NCBI GenBank assembly: GCA_035048495.1
Contig: JASUTR010000245.1
Location: forward strand, 62,001-126,000
Source: Euptelea pleiosperma
Lineage: Eukaryota > Streptophyta > Magnoliopsida > Ranunculales > Eupteleaceae
Reading direction: 5' to 3'
DNA length: 64,000 nt
Shown: positions 25,901 through 38,705 of the stretch, piece after piece
Layout: every line of letters starts with the position of its first letter
Position numbering within the stretch: position 1 is the stretch's first letter
The notes under the pieces: generated by a model
The model's database searches: none
What the model was told of the DNA's origin: nothing
The model's input: the letters and a program-made list of their open reading frames with translations, nothing else
Position numbers and translations under genes: made by a program

Positions 25901-27748
25901 GTGTGTTACATTCCGAATCCTATAACTTGTGACTTTTTCGCAACCGGACCTCGTAATTGGACTCAAACTCTTCCATTACTATTGTTTCAACACATTTGAA
26001 TGTTGGAACAAGATTCGGGATAGTCGAAACATGTTAGCTCCATTCGTGCGTCAATGTCTCAAATTGGATTCAGTTTGTGTGTTACATTCCGAAGCCTATA
26101 ACTTGTGACTTTTTCGCAACCGGACCTCGTAATTGGACTCAAACCCTTCCATTACTATTTTTTCAACACATTTAAAATGTTGGAACAAGATTCGGGACAG
26201 TCGAAACAAGTTAGCTCCATCCGTGCGTCAACGTCTCAAATTGGACTCAGTTTGTGTGTTACATTCCGAAGCCTATAACTTGTGACCTTTTCGCACTCGA
26301 ACCTCGTAATTGGACTCAAACTCTTCCATTACTATTGTTTCAACACATTTGCAGTGTTGGAACAAGATTCGGGGCAGTCGAAACAAGTTAGCTCCATCCG
26401 TTCGTCAATGTGTTTAATTGGACTCAGTTTGTGTGTTACATTCCGAAGCCTATAACTTGTAACTTTTTCACAACCGGACCTCATAATTGGACTCAAACTC
26501 TTCCATTACTATTGTTTCAACACATTTTAATGTTGGAACAAGATTCGGGATAGTCGAAACATGTTAGCTCCATTCGTGCGTCAACGTCTCAAATTGGATT
26601 CAGTTTGTGTGTTACATTCCGAAGCCTATAACTTGTGACTTTTTCGCAACCGGACCTCGTAATTGGACTCAAACACTTCCATTACTATTGTTTCAACACA
26701 TTTGAAGTGTTGGAACAAGATTCGTGACAGTCGAAACAAGTTAGGTCCATCCGTGCGTCAATGTCTCAAAATGGACTCAGTTTGTGTGTTACATTCCGAA
26801 GCGTATAAATTGTGACTTTGTCGCAACTGGACCTCATAATTTTACTCAAACTCTTCCATTACTACTGTTTCAAAACATTTCAAGTGTTGGAACAAGATTC
26901 GGGACAGTCGAAACAAATTAGCTCCATCCGTGCGTCAACGTCACAAATTGGGCTCAGTTTGTCTGTTACATTCCGAAGCCTATAAATTGTGACTTTGTCG
27001 CAACCGGACCTCATAATTTTACTCAAACTCTTCCATTACTATTGTTTCAAAACATTTGAAGCGTTGGAACAAGATTCGGGTCAGTCGAAACAAATTAGCT
27101 CCATCCGTGCGTCAACGTCACAAATTGGGCTCAGTTTGTGAGATACATTCCGAAGCCTATAACTTGTGACTTTTTCGCAACCGGACCTCGTAATTGGACT
27201 CAAACTCTTCCATTACTATTGTTTCAACACATTTAAAGTGTTGGAACAAGATTCGGGACAGTCGAAACAAGTTAGCTCCATCCGTGCGTCAACGTCTCAA
27301 ATTGGACTCAGTTTGTGAGTTACATTCCGAAGCCTATAACTTGTGACTTTTTCGCAATCGGACCTCGTAATTGGACTCAAACTCTTCCATTACTATTGTT
27401 TCAACACATTTAAAGTGTTGGAACAAGATTCGGGACAGTCGAAACAAGTTAGCTCCATCTGTGCGTCAATGTCTCAAATTGGACTCAGTTTGTGTGTTAC
27501 ATTCCGAAGCCTATAACTTGTGACTTTTTCGCAACCGGACCTCATAATTGGACTCAAACTCTTCCATTACTATTGTTTCAACATATTTGAAGTGTTGAAA
27601 CAAGATTCGGGACAGTCGAAACATGTTAGCTCCATCCGTGCGTCAACGTCTCAAATTGGACTCAGTTTGTGTGTTACATTCAGAAGCCTATAAGTTGTGA
27701 CTTTTTCGCAACCGGACCTCGTAATTGGACTCATACTCTTCCATTACT
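19980..27748. repeat. Rearranged type A block of 44 monomers
   Basis: Monomer order read by class: m1-m18, then m11-m13, m10-m15, m2-m18. Junctions are visible inside monomers. Near 23109 an m18 switches to the m10 ending (gcactcgaacc). Near 23575-23590 an m13 start (gttaggtcc) joins an m1 middle (cattaattggactaag). Near 24665-24710 an m15 joins an m2 across a stretch with several missing bases (gagattacatt, cgcaccgacc). This is the most rearranged type A block in the window. Confidence 0.7.
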
Positions 27749-30700
27749 ATTGTTTCAACACATTTGAAGTGTTGGAACAAGATTAGGAGCAGTCGAAACA
27801 AGTTGGCTCCATCCGTGCGTCAATGTCATTAATTGGACTAAGTTTGTGTGTTACATTCAGAAGCCTATAACTTGTAACTTTTTTGCAATCGGACCTCGTA
27901 ATTGGACACAAACTCTTCTATTACTATTGTTTCAACACATTTAAAGTGTTGGAACAAGATTCGGGACAGTCGAAACAAGTTAGCTCCATCCGTGCGTCAA
28001 CGTCTCAAATTGGACTCAGTTTGTGTGTTACATTCAGAAGCCTATAACTTGTGACTTTTTCGCAACCGGACCTCGTAATTGGACTCAAACTCTTCCATTA
28101 CTATTGTTTCAACACATTTGAAGTGTTGGAACAAGATTCGGGGCAGTCGAAACAAGTTAGCTCCATCCGGGCGTCAATTTCTTTAATTGGACTCAGTTTG
28201 TGTGTTACATTCTGAAGCCTATCACTTGTGACTTTTTCGCAACTGGACATCTTAATTAGACTCGAATTCTTCCATTACTATTGTTTCAACATATTTGAAG
28301 TGTTGGAACAAGATTCGGGGCAGTCGAAGCAACTTAGCTCCATCCGTGCGTCAATGTGTTTAATTGGACTCAGTTTGTGTGTTACATTCCGAAGCCTATA
28401 ACTTGTGACTTTTTCGCAACCGGACCTTACAATTGGACTCAAACTCTTCCATTACTATTGTTTCAACACATTTGAATGTTGGAACAAGATTCGGGACAGT
28501 CGAAACATGTTAGCTCTATTCGTGCGTCAACGTCTCAAATTGGATTCAGTTTGTGTGTTACATTCCGAAGCCTATAACTTGTGACTTTTTCGCAACCGGA
28601 CCTCGTAATTGGACTCAAACTCTTCCATTACTATTGTTTCAACACATTTGAAGTGTTGGAACAAGATTCGGGCAGTCGAAACAAGTTAGCTCCATCCGGG
28701 CGTCAATTTCTTTAATTCGACTCAGTTTGTGTGTTACATTCTGAAGCGTATAACTTGTGACTTTTTCGCAACCGGACATCGTATTTAGACTCGAATTCTT
28801 GCATTACTATTGTTTCAACATATTTGAAGTGTTGGAACAAGATTCGGGGCAGTCGTAGCAAGTTAGCTCCATCCGTGCGTCAATGTGTTTAATTGGACTC
28901 AGTTTGTGTGTTACATTCTGAAGCCTATTACTTGTGACTTTTTCGCAACCGGACCTCATAATTGGACTCAAACTCTTCCATTACTATTGTTTCAACACAT
29001 TTGAATGTTGGAACAAGATTCGGGATAGTCGAAACATGTTAGCTCCATTCGTGCGTCAACGTCTCAAATTGGATTCAGTTTGTGTGTTACATTCCGAATC
29101 CTATAACTTGTGACTTTTTCGCAACCGGACCTCGTAATTGGACTCAAACTCTTCCATTACTATTGTTTCAACACATTTGAATGTTGGAACAAGATTCGGG
29201 ATAGTCGAAACATGTTAGCTCCATTCGTGCGTCAATGTCTCAAATTGGATTCAGTTTGTGTGTTACATTCCGAAGCCTATAACTTGTGACTTTTTCGCAA
29301 CCGGACCTCGTAATTGGACTCAAACCCTTCCATTACTATTTTTTCAACACATTTAAAATGTTGGAACAAGATTCGGGACAGTCGAAACAAGTTAGCTCCA
29401 TCCGTGCGTCAACGTCTCAAATTGGACTCAGTTTGTGTGTTACATTCCGAAGCCTATAACTTGTGACTTTTTCGCACTCGAACCTCGTAATTGGACTCAA
29501 ACTCTTCCATTACTATTGTTTCAACACATTTGCAGTGTTGGAACAAGATTCGGGGCAGTCGAAACAAGTTAGCTCCATCCGTTCGTCAATGTGTTTAATT
29601 GGACTCAGTTTGTGTGTTACATTCCGAAGCCTATAACTTGTAACTTTTTCACAACCGGACCTCATAATTGGACTCAAACTCTTCCATTACTATTGTTTCA
29701 ACACATTTTAATGTTGGAACAAGATTCGGGATAGTCGAAACATGTTAGCTCCATTCGTGCGTCAACGTCTCAAATTGGATTCAGTTTGTGTGTTACATTC
29801 CGAAGCCTATAACTTGTGACTTTTTCGCAACCGGACCTCGTAATTGGACTCAAACACTTCCATTACTATTGTTTCAACACATTTGAAGTGTTGGAACAAG
29901 ATTCGTGACAGTCGAAACAAGTTAGGTCCATCCGTGCGTCAATGTCTCAAAATGGACTCAGTTTGTGTGTTACATTCCGAAGCGTATAAATTGTGACTTT
30001 GTCGCAACTGGACCTCATAATTTTACTCAAACTCTTCCATTACTACTGTTTCAAAACATTTCAAGTGTTGGAACAAGATTCGGGACAGTCGAAACAAATT
30101 AGCTCCATCCGTGCGTCAACGTCACAAATTGGGCTCAGTTTGTCTGTTACATTCCGAAGCCTATAAATTGTGACTTTGTCGCAACCGGACCTCATAATTT
30201 TACTCAAACTCTTCCATTACTATTGTTTCAAAACATTTGAAGCGTTGGAACAAGATTCGGGTCAGTCGAAACAAATTAGCTCCATCCGTGCGTCAACGTC
30301 ACAAATTGGGCTCAGTTTGTGAGATACATTCCGAAGCCTATAACTTGTGACTTTTTCGCAACCGGACCTCGTAATTGGACTCAAACTCTTCCATTACTAT
30401 TGTTTCAACACATTTAAAGTGTTGGAACAAGATTCGGGACAGTCGAAACAAGTTAGCTCCATCCGTGCGTCAACGTCTCAAATTGGACTCAGTTTGTGAG
30501 TTACATTCCGAAGCCTATAACTTGTGACTTTTTCGCAATCGGACCTCGTAATTGGACTCAAACTCTTCCATTACTATTGTTTCAACACATTAAAGTGTTG
30601 GAACAAGATTCGGGACAGTCGAAACAAGTTAGCTCCATCTGTGCGTCAATGTCTCAAATTGGACTCAGTTTGTGTGTTACATTCCGAAGCCTATAACTTG

Positions 30701-30928
30701 TGACTTTTTCGCAACCGGACCTCATAATTGGACTCAAACTCTTCCATTACTATTGTTTCAACACATTTGAAGTGTTGAAACAAGATTCGGGACAGTCGAA
30801 ACATGTTAGCTCCATCCGTGCGTCAACGTCTCAAATTGGACTCAGTTTGTGTGTTACATTCAGAAGCCTATAAGTTGTGACTTTTTCGCAACCGGACCTC
30901 GTAATTGGACTCATACTCTTCCATTACT
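27749..30928. repeat. Type A 18-mer, complete copy
   Basis: 3180 bp, regular m1-m18. It carries two private changes, cctatcactt near 28221 in m3 and attcgactc near 28717 in m6. Both recur only in the unit starting at 35524, about 7775 bp away, so those two units are close copies of one another. One G is missing near 28670 and one T near 30591. Confidence 0.85.
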
Positions 30929-33049
30929 ATTGTTTCAACACATTTGAAGTGTTGGAACAAGATTAGGAGCAGTCGAAACAAGTTGGCTCCATCCGTGCGT
31001 CAATGTCATTAATTGGACTAAGTTTGTGTGTTACATTCAGAAGCCTATAACTTGTAACTTTTTTGCAATCGGACCTCGTAATTGGACACAAACTCTTCTA
31101 TTACTATTGTTTCAACACATTTAAAGTGTTGGAACAAGATTCGGGACAGTCGAAACAAGTTAGCTCCATCCGTGCGTCAACGTCTCAAATTGGACTCAGT
31201 TTGTGTGTTACATTCAGAAGCCTATAACTTGTGACTTTTTCGCAACCGGACCTCGTAATTGGACTCAAACTCTTCCATTACTATTGTTTCAACACATTTG
31301 AAGTGTTGGAACAAGATTCGGGGCAGTCGAAACAAGTTAGCTCCATCCGGGCGTCAATTTCTTTAATTGGACTCAGTTTGTGTGTTACATTCTGAAGCCT
31401 ATAACTTGTGACTTTTTCGCAACTGGACATCTTAATTAGACTCGAATTCTTCCATTACTATTGTTTCAACATATTTGAAGTGTTGGAACAAGATTCGGGG
31501 CAGTCGAAGCAACTTAGCTCCATCCGTGCGTCAATGTGTTTAATTGGACTCAGTTTGTGTGTTACATTCCGAAGCCTATAACTTGTGACTTTTTCGCAAC
31601 CGGACCTTACAATTGGACTCAAACTCTTCCATTACTATTGTTCCAACACATTTGAATGTTGGAACAAGATTCGGGACAGTCGAAACATGTTAGCTCTATT
31701 CGTGCGTCAACGTCTCAAATTGGATTCAGTTTGTGTGTTACATTCCGAAGCCTATAACTTGTGACTTTTTCGCAACCGGACCTCGTAATTGGACTCAAAC
31801 TCTTCCATTACTATTGTTTCAACACATTTGAAGTGTTGGAACAAGATTCGGGGCAGTCGAAACAAGTTAGCTCCATCCGGGCGTCAATTTCTTTAATTGG
31901 ACTCAGTTTGTGTGTTACATTCTGAAGCGTATAACTTGTGACTTTTTCGCAACCGGACATCGTATTTAGACTCGAATTCTTGCATTACTATTGTTTCAAC
32001 ATATTTGAAGTGTTGGAACAAGATTCGGGGCAGTCGTAGCAAGTTAGCTCCATCCGTGCGTCAATGTGTTTAATTGGACTCAGTTTGTGTGTTACATTCT
32101 GAAGCCTATTACTTGTGACTTTTTCGCAACCGGACCTCATAATTGGACTCAAACTCTTCCATTACTATTGTTTCAACACATTTGAATGTTGGAACAAGAT
32201 TCGGGATAGTCGAAACATGTTAGCTCCATTCGTGCGTCAACGTCTCAAATTGGATTCAGTTTGTGTGTTACATTCCGAATCCTATAACTTGTGACTTTTT
32301 CGCAACCGGACCTCGTAATTGGACTCAAACTCTTCCATTACTATTGTTTCAACACATTTGAATGTTGGAACAAGATTCGGGATAGTCGAAACATGTTAGC
32401 TCCATTCGTGCGTCAATGTCTCAAATTGGATTCAGTTTGTGTGTTACATTCCGAAGCCTATAACTTGTGACTTTTTCGCAACCAGACCTCGTAATTGGAC
32501 TCAAACCCTTCCATTACTATTGTTTCAACACATTTAAAGTGTTGGAACAAGATTCGGGACAGTCGAAACAAGTTAGCTCCATCCGTGCGTCAACGTCTCA
32601 AATTGGACTCAGTTTGTGTGTTACATTCCGAAGCCTATAACTTGTGACTTTTTCGCACTCGAACCTCGTAATTGGACTCAAACTCTTCCATTACTATTGT
32701 TTCAACACATTTGCAGTGTTGGAACAAGATTCGGGGGCAGTCGAAACAAGTTAGCTCCATCCGTTCGTCAATGTGTTTAATTGGACTCAGTTTGTGTGTT
32801 ACATTCCGAAGCCTATAACTTGTAACTTTTTCACAACCGGACCTCATAATTGGACTCAAACTCTTCCATTACTATTGTTTCAACACATTTGAATGTTGGA
32901 ACAAGATTCGGGAGAGTCGAAACATGTTAGCTCCATTCGTGCGTCAACGTCTCAAATTGGATTCAGTTTGTGTGTTACATTCCGAAGCCTATAACTTGTG
33001 ACTTTTTCGCAACCGGACCTCGTAATTGGACTCATACTCTTCCATTACT
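30929..33049. repeat. Truncated type A unit, m1-m12
   Basis: Twelve monomers; after m12 the array passes straight to m1, so m13-m18 are absent. It carries the ttccaacac, ccagacctcg and gggagagtcg signature seen in the first unit of the window. It is matched in order and variants by 41887-44006. Confidence 0.8.
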
Positions 33050-35523
33050 ATTGTTTCAACACATTTGAAGTGTTGGAACAAGATTAGGAGCAGTCGAAAC
33101 AAGTTGGCTCCATCCGTGCGTCAATGTCATTAATTGGACTAAGTTTGTGTGTTACATTCAGAAGCCTATAACTTGTAACTTTTTGCAATCGGACCTCGTA
33201 ATTGGACACAAACTCTTCTATTACTATTGTTTCAACACATTTAAAGTGTTGGAACAAGATTCGGGACAGTCGAAACAAGTTAGCTCCATCCGTGCGTCAA
33301 CGTCTCAAATTGGACTCAGTTTGTGTGTTACATTCAGAAGCCTATAACTTGTGACTTTTTCGCAACCGGACCTCGTAATTGGACTCAAACTCTTCCATTA
33401 CTATTGTTTCAACACATTTGAAGTGTTGGAACAAGATTCGGGGCAGTCGAAACAAGTTAGCTCCATCCGGGCGTCAATTTCTTTAATTGGACTCAGTTTG
33501 TGTGTTACATTCTGAAGCCTATAACTTGTGACTTTTTCGCAACTGGACATCTTAATTAGACTCGAATTCTTCCATTACTATTGTTTCAACATATTTGAAG
33601 TGTTGGAACAAGATTCGGGGCAGTCGAAGCAACTTAGCTCCATCCGTGCGTCAATGTGTTTAATTGGACTCAGTTTGTGTGTTACATTCCGAAGCCTATA
33701 ACTTGTGACTTTTTCGCAACCGGACCTTACAATTGGACTCAAACTCTTCCATTACTATTGTTTCAACACATTTGAATGTTGGAACAAGATTCGGGACAGT
33801 CGAAACATGTTAGCTCTATTCGTGCGTCAACGTCTCAAATTGGATTCAGTTTGTGTGTTACATTCCGAAGCCTATAACTTGTGACTTTTTCGCAACCGGA
33901 CCTCGTAATTGGACTCAAACTCTTCCATTACTATTGTTTCAACACATTTGAAGTGTTGGAACAAGATTCGGGGCAGTCGAAACAAGTTAGCTCCATCCGG
34001 GCGTCAATTTCTTTAATTGGACTCAGTTTGTGTGTTACATTCTGAAGCGTATAACTTGTGACTTTTTCGCAACCGGACATCGTATTTAGACTCGAATTCT
34101 TGCATTACTATTGTTTCAACATATTTGAAGTGTTGGAACAAGATTCGGGGCAGTCGTAGCAAGTTAGCTCCATCCGTGCGTCAATGTGTTTAATTGGACT
34201 CAGTTTGTGTGTTACATTCTGAAGCCTATTACTTGTGACTTTTTCGCAACCGGACCTCATAATTGGACTCAAACTCTTCCATTACTATTGTTTCAACACA
34301 TTTGAATGTTGGAACAAGATTCGGCACAGTCGAAACATGTTAGCTCTATTCGTGCGTCAACGTCTCAAATTGGATTCAGTTTGTGTGTTACATTCCGAAG
34401 CCTATAACTTGTGACTTTTTCGCACTCGAACCTCGTAATTGGACTCAAACTCTTCCATTACTATTGTTTCAACACATTTGCAGTGTTGGAACAAGATTCG
34501 GGGCAGTCGAAACAAGTTAGCTCAATCAGTTCGTCAATGTGTTTAATTGGACTCAGTTTGTGTGTTACATTCCGAAGCCTATAACTTGTAACTTTTTCAC
34601 AACCGGACCTCATAATTGGACTCAAACTCTTCCATTACTATTGTTTCAACACATTTTAATGTTGGAACAAGATTCGGGATAGTCGAAACATGTTAGCTCC
34701 ATTCGTGCGTCAACGTCTCAAATTGGATTCAGTTTGTGTGTTACATTCCGAAGCCTATAACTTGTGAATTTTTCGCAACCGGACCTCGTAATTGGACTCA
34801 AACACTTCCATTACTATTGTTTCAACACATTTGAAGTGTTGGAACAAGATTCGTGACAGTGAAAACAAGTTAGGTCCATCCGTGCGTCAATGTCTCAAAA
34901 TGGACTCAGTTTGTGTGTTACATTCCGAAGCCTATAAATTGTGACTTTGTCGCAACTGGACCTCATAATTTTACTCAAACTCTTCCATTACTATTGTTTC
35001 AAAATATTTCAAGTGTTGGAACAAGATTCGGGACAGTCGAAACAAATTAGCTCCATCCGTGCGTCAACGTCACAAATTGGGCTCAGTTTGTCTGTTACAT
35101 TCCGAAGCCTATAACTTGTGACTTTTTCGCAACCGGACCTCGTAATTGGACTCAAACCCTTCCATTACTATTTTTTCAACACATTTAAAATGTTGGAACA
35201 AGATTCGGGACAGTCGAAACAAGTTAGCTCCATCCGTGCGTCAACGTCTCAAATTGGACTCAGTTTGTGTGTTACATTCCGAAGCCTATAACTTGTGACT
35301 TTTTCGCACTCGAACCTCGTAATTGGACTCAAACTCTTCCATTACTATTGTTTCAACACATTTGAAGTGTTGAAACAAGATTCGGGACAGTCGAAACATG
35401 TTAGCTCCATCCGTGCGTCAACGTCTCAAATTGGACTCAGTTTGTGTGTTACATTCAGAAGCCTATAAGTTGTGACTTTTTCGCAACCGGACCTCGTAAT
35501 TGGACTCATACTCTTCCATTACT
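33050..35523. repeat. Rearranged type A unit, 14 monomers
   Basis: Order: m1-m7, a chimeric monomer near 34287 (m5 start with gctctattcg, m10 ending with gcactcgaacc), m11 with the private reading gctcaatcag, m12, m13, m14, then m10 and m18. The first thirteen match 44007 onward. The jump m10 to m18 near 35340 is private to this copy and removes seven monomers relative to 44007-47719. Confidence 0.75.
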
Positions 35524-38500
35524 ATTGTTTCAACACATTTGAAGTGTTGGAACAAGATTAGGAGCAGTCGAAACAAGTTGGCTCCATCCGTGCGTCAATG
35601 TCATTAATTGGACTAAGTTTGTGTGTTACATTCAGAAGCCTATAACTTGTAACTTTTTTGCAATCGGACCTCGTAATTGGACACAAACTCTTCTATTACT
35701 ATTGTTTCAACACATTTAAAGTGTTGGAACAAGATTCGGGACAGTCGAAACAAGTTAGCTCCATCCGTGCGTCAACGTCTCAAATTGGACTCAGTTTGTG
35801 TGTTACATTCAGAAGCCTATAACTTGTGACTTTTTCGCAACCGGACCTCGTAATTGGACTCAAACTCTTCCATTACTATTGTTTCAACACATTTGAAGTG
35901 TTGGAACAAGATTCGGGGCAGTCGAAACAAGTTAGCTCCATCCGGGCGTCAATTTCTTTAATTGGACTCAGTTTGTGTGTTACATTCTGAAGCCTATCAC
36001 TTGTGACTTTTTCGCAACTGGACATCTTAATTAGACTCGAATTCTTCCATTACTATTGTTTCAACATATTTGAAGTGTTGGAACAAGATTCGGGGCAGTC
36101 GAAGCAACTTAGCTCCATCCGTGCGTCAATGTGTTTAATTGGACTCAGTTTGTGTGTTACATTCCGAAGCCTATAACTTGTGACTTTTTCGCAACCGGAC
36201 CTTACAATTGGACTCAAACTCTTCCATTACTATTGTTTCAACACATTTGAATGTTGGAACAAGATTCGGGACAGTCGAAACATGTTAGCTCTATTCGTGC
36301 GTCAACGTCTCAAATTGGATTCAGTTTGTGTGTTACATTCCGAAGCCTATAACTTGTGACTTTTTCGCAACCGGACCTCGTAATTGGACTCAAACTCTTC
36401 CATTACTATTGTTTCAACACATTTGAAGTGTTGGAACAAGATTCGGGGCAGTCGAAACAAGTTAGCTCCATCCGGGCGTCAATTTCTTTAATTCGACTCA
36501 GTTTGTGTGTTACATTCTGAAGCGTATAACTTGTGACTTTTTCGCAACCGGACATCGTATTTAGACTCGAATTCTTGCATTACTATTGTTTCAACATATT
36601 TGAAGTGTTGGAACAAGATTCGGGGCAGTCGTAGCAAGTTAGCTCCATCCGTGCGTCAATGTGTTTAATTGGACTCAGTTTGTGTGTTACATTCTGAAGC
36701 CTATTACTTGTGACTTTTTCGCAACCGGACCTCATAATTGGACTCAAACTCTTCCATTACTATTGTTTCAACACATTTGAATGTTGGAACAAGATTCGGG
36801 ATAGTCGAAACATGTTAGCTCCATTCGTGCGTCAACGTCTCAAATTGGATTCAGTTTGTGTGTTACATTCCGAATCCTATAACTTGTGACTTTTTCGCAA
36901 CCGGACCTCGTAATTGGACTCAAACTCTTCCATTACTATTGTTTCAACACATTTGAATGTTGGAACAAGATTCGGGATAGTCGAAACATGTTAGCTCCAT
37001 TCGTGCGTCAATGTCTCAAATTGGATTCAGTTTGTGTGTTACATTCCGAAGCCTATAACTTGTGACTTTTTCGCAACCGGACCTCGTAATTGGACTCAAA
37101 CCCTTCCATTACTATTTTTTCAACACATTTAAAATGTTGGAACAAGATTCGGGACAGTCGAAACAAGTTAGCTCCATCCGTGCGTCAACGTCTCAAATTG
37201 GACTCAGTTTGTGTGTTACATTCCGAAGCCTATAACTTGTGACTTTTTCGCACTCGAACCTCGTAATTGGACTCAAACTCTTCCATTACTATTGTTTCAA
37301 CACATTTGCAGTGTTGGAACAAGATTCGGGGCAGTCGAAACAAGTTAGCTCCATCCGTTCGTCAATGTGTTTAATTGGACTCAGTTTGTGTGTTACATTC
37401 CGAAGCCTATAACTTGTAACTTTTTCACAACCGGACCTCATAATTGGACTCAAACTCTTCCATTACTATTGTTTCAACACATTTTAATGTTGGAACAAGA
37501 TTCGGGATAGTCGAAACATGTTAGCTCCATTCGTGCGTCAACGTCTCAAATTGGATTCAGTTTGTGTGTTACATTCCGAAGCCTATAACTTGTGACTTTT
37601 TCGCAACCGGACCTCGTAATTGGACTCAAACACTTCCATTACTATTGTTTCAACACATTTGAAGTGTTGGAACAAGATTCGTGACAGTCGAAACAAGTTA
37701 GGTCCATCCGTGCGTCAATGTCTCAAAATGGACTCAGTTTGTGTGTTACATTCCGAAGCGTATAAATTGTGACTTTGTCGCAACTGGACCTCATAATTTT
37801 ACTCAAACTCTTCCATTACTACTGTTTCAAAACATTTCAAGTGTTGGAACAAGATTCGGGACAGTCGAAACAAATTAGCTCCATCCGTGCGTCAACGTCA
37901 CAAATTGGGCTCAGTTTGTCTGTTACATTCCGAAGCCTATAAATTGTGACTTTGTCGCAACCGGACCTCATAATTTTACTCAAACTCTTCCATTACTATT
38001 GTTTCAAAACATTTGAAGCGTTGGAACAAGATTCGGGTCAGTCGAAACAAATTAGCTCCATCCGTGCGTCAACGTCACAAATTGGGCTCAGTTTGTGAGA
38101 TACATTCCGAAGCCTATAACTTGTGACTTTTTCGCAACCGGACCTCGTAATTGGACTCAAACTCTTCCATTACTATTGTTTCAACACATTTAAAGTGTTG
38201 GAACAAGATTCGGGACAGTCGAAACAAGTTAGCTCCATCCGTGCGTCAACGTCTCAAATTGGACTCAGTTTGTGAGTTACATTCCGAAGCCTATAACTTG
38301 TGACTTTTTCGCAATCGGACCTCGTAATTGGACTCAAACTCTTCCATTACTATTGTTTCAACACATTTAAAGTGTTGGAACAAGATTCGGGACAGTCGAA
38401 ACAAGTTAGCTCCATCTGTGCGTCAATGTCTCAAATTGGACTCAGTTTGTGTGTTACATTCCGAAGCCTATAACTTGTGACTTTTTCGCAACCGGACCTC

Positions 38501-38705
38501 ATAATTGGACTCAAACTCTTCCATTACTATTGTTTCAACACATTTGAAGTGTTGAAACAAGATTCGGGACAGTCGAAACATGTTAGCTCCATCCGTGCGT
38601 CAACGTCTCAAATTGGACTCAGTTTGTGTGTTACATTCAGAAGCCTATAAGTTGTGACTTTTTCGCAACCGGACCTCGTAATTGGACTCATACTCTTCCA
38701 TTACT
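35524..38705. repeat. Type A 18-mer, complete copy
   Basis: 3182 bp, regular m1-m18 with almost no indels. It shares cctatcac (near 35996) and attcgactc (near 36491) with the unit at 27749. Confidence 0.85.

Noticed and set aside
19980..35523. A true 44-monomer super-repeat of about 7.77 kb
   Set aside because: Two blocks are 44 monomers long, but their internal orders differ (18+3+6+17 against 18+12+14). The equal length is probably coincidence, although individual units 7775 bp apart do share private variants.
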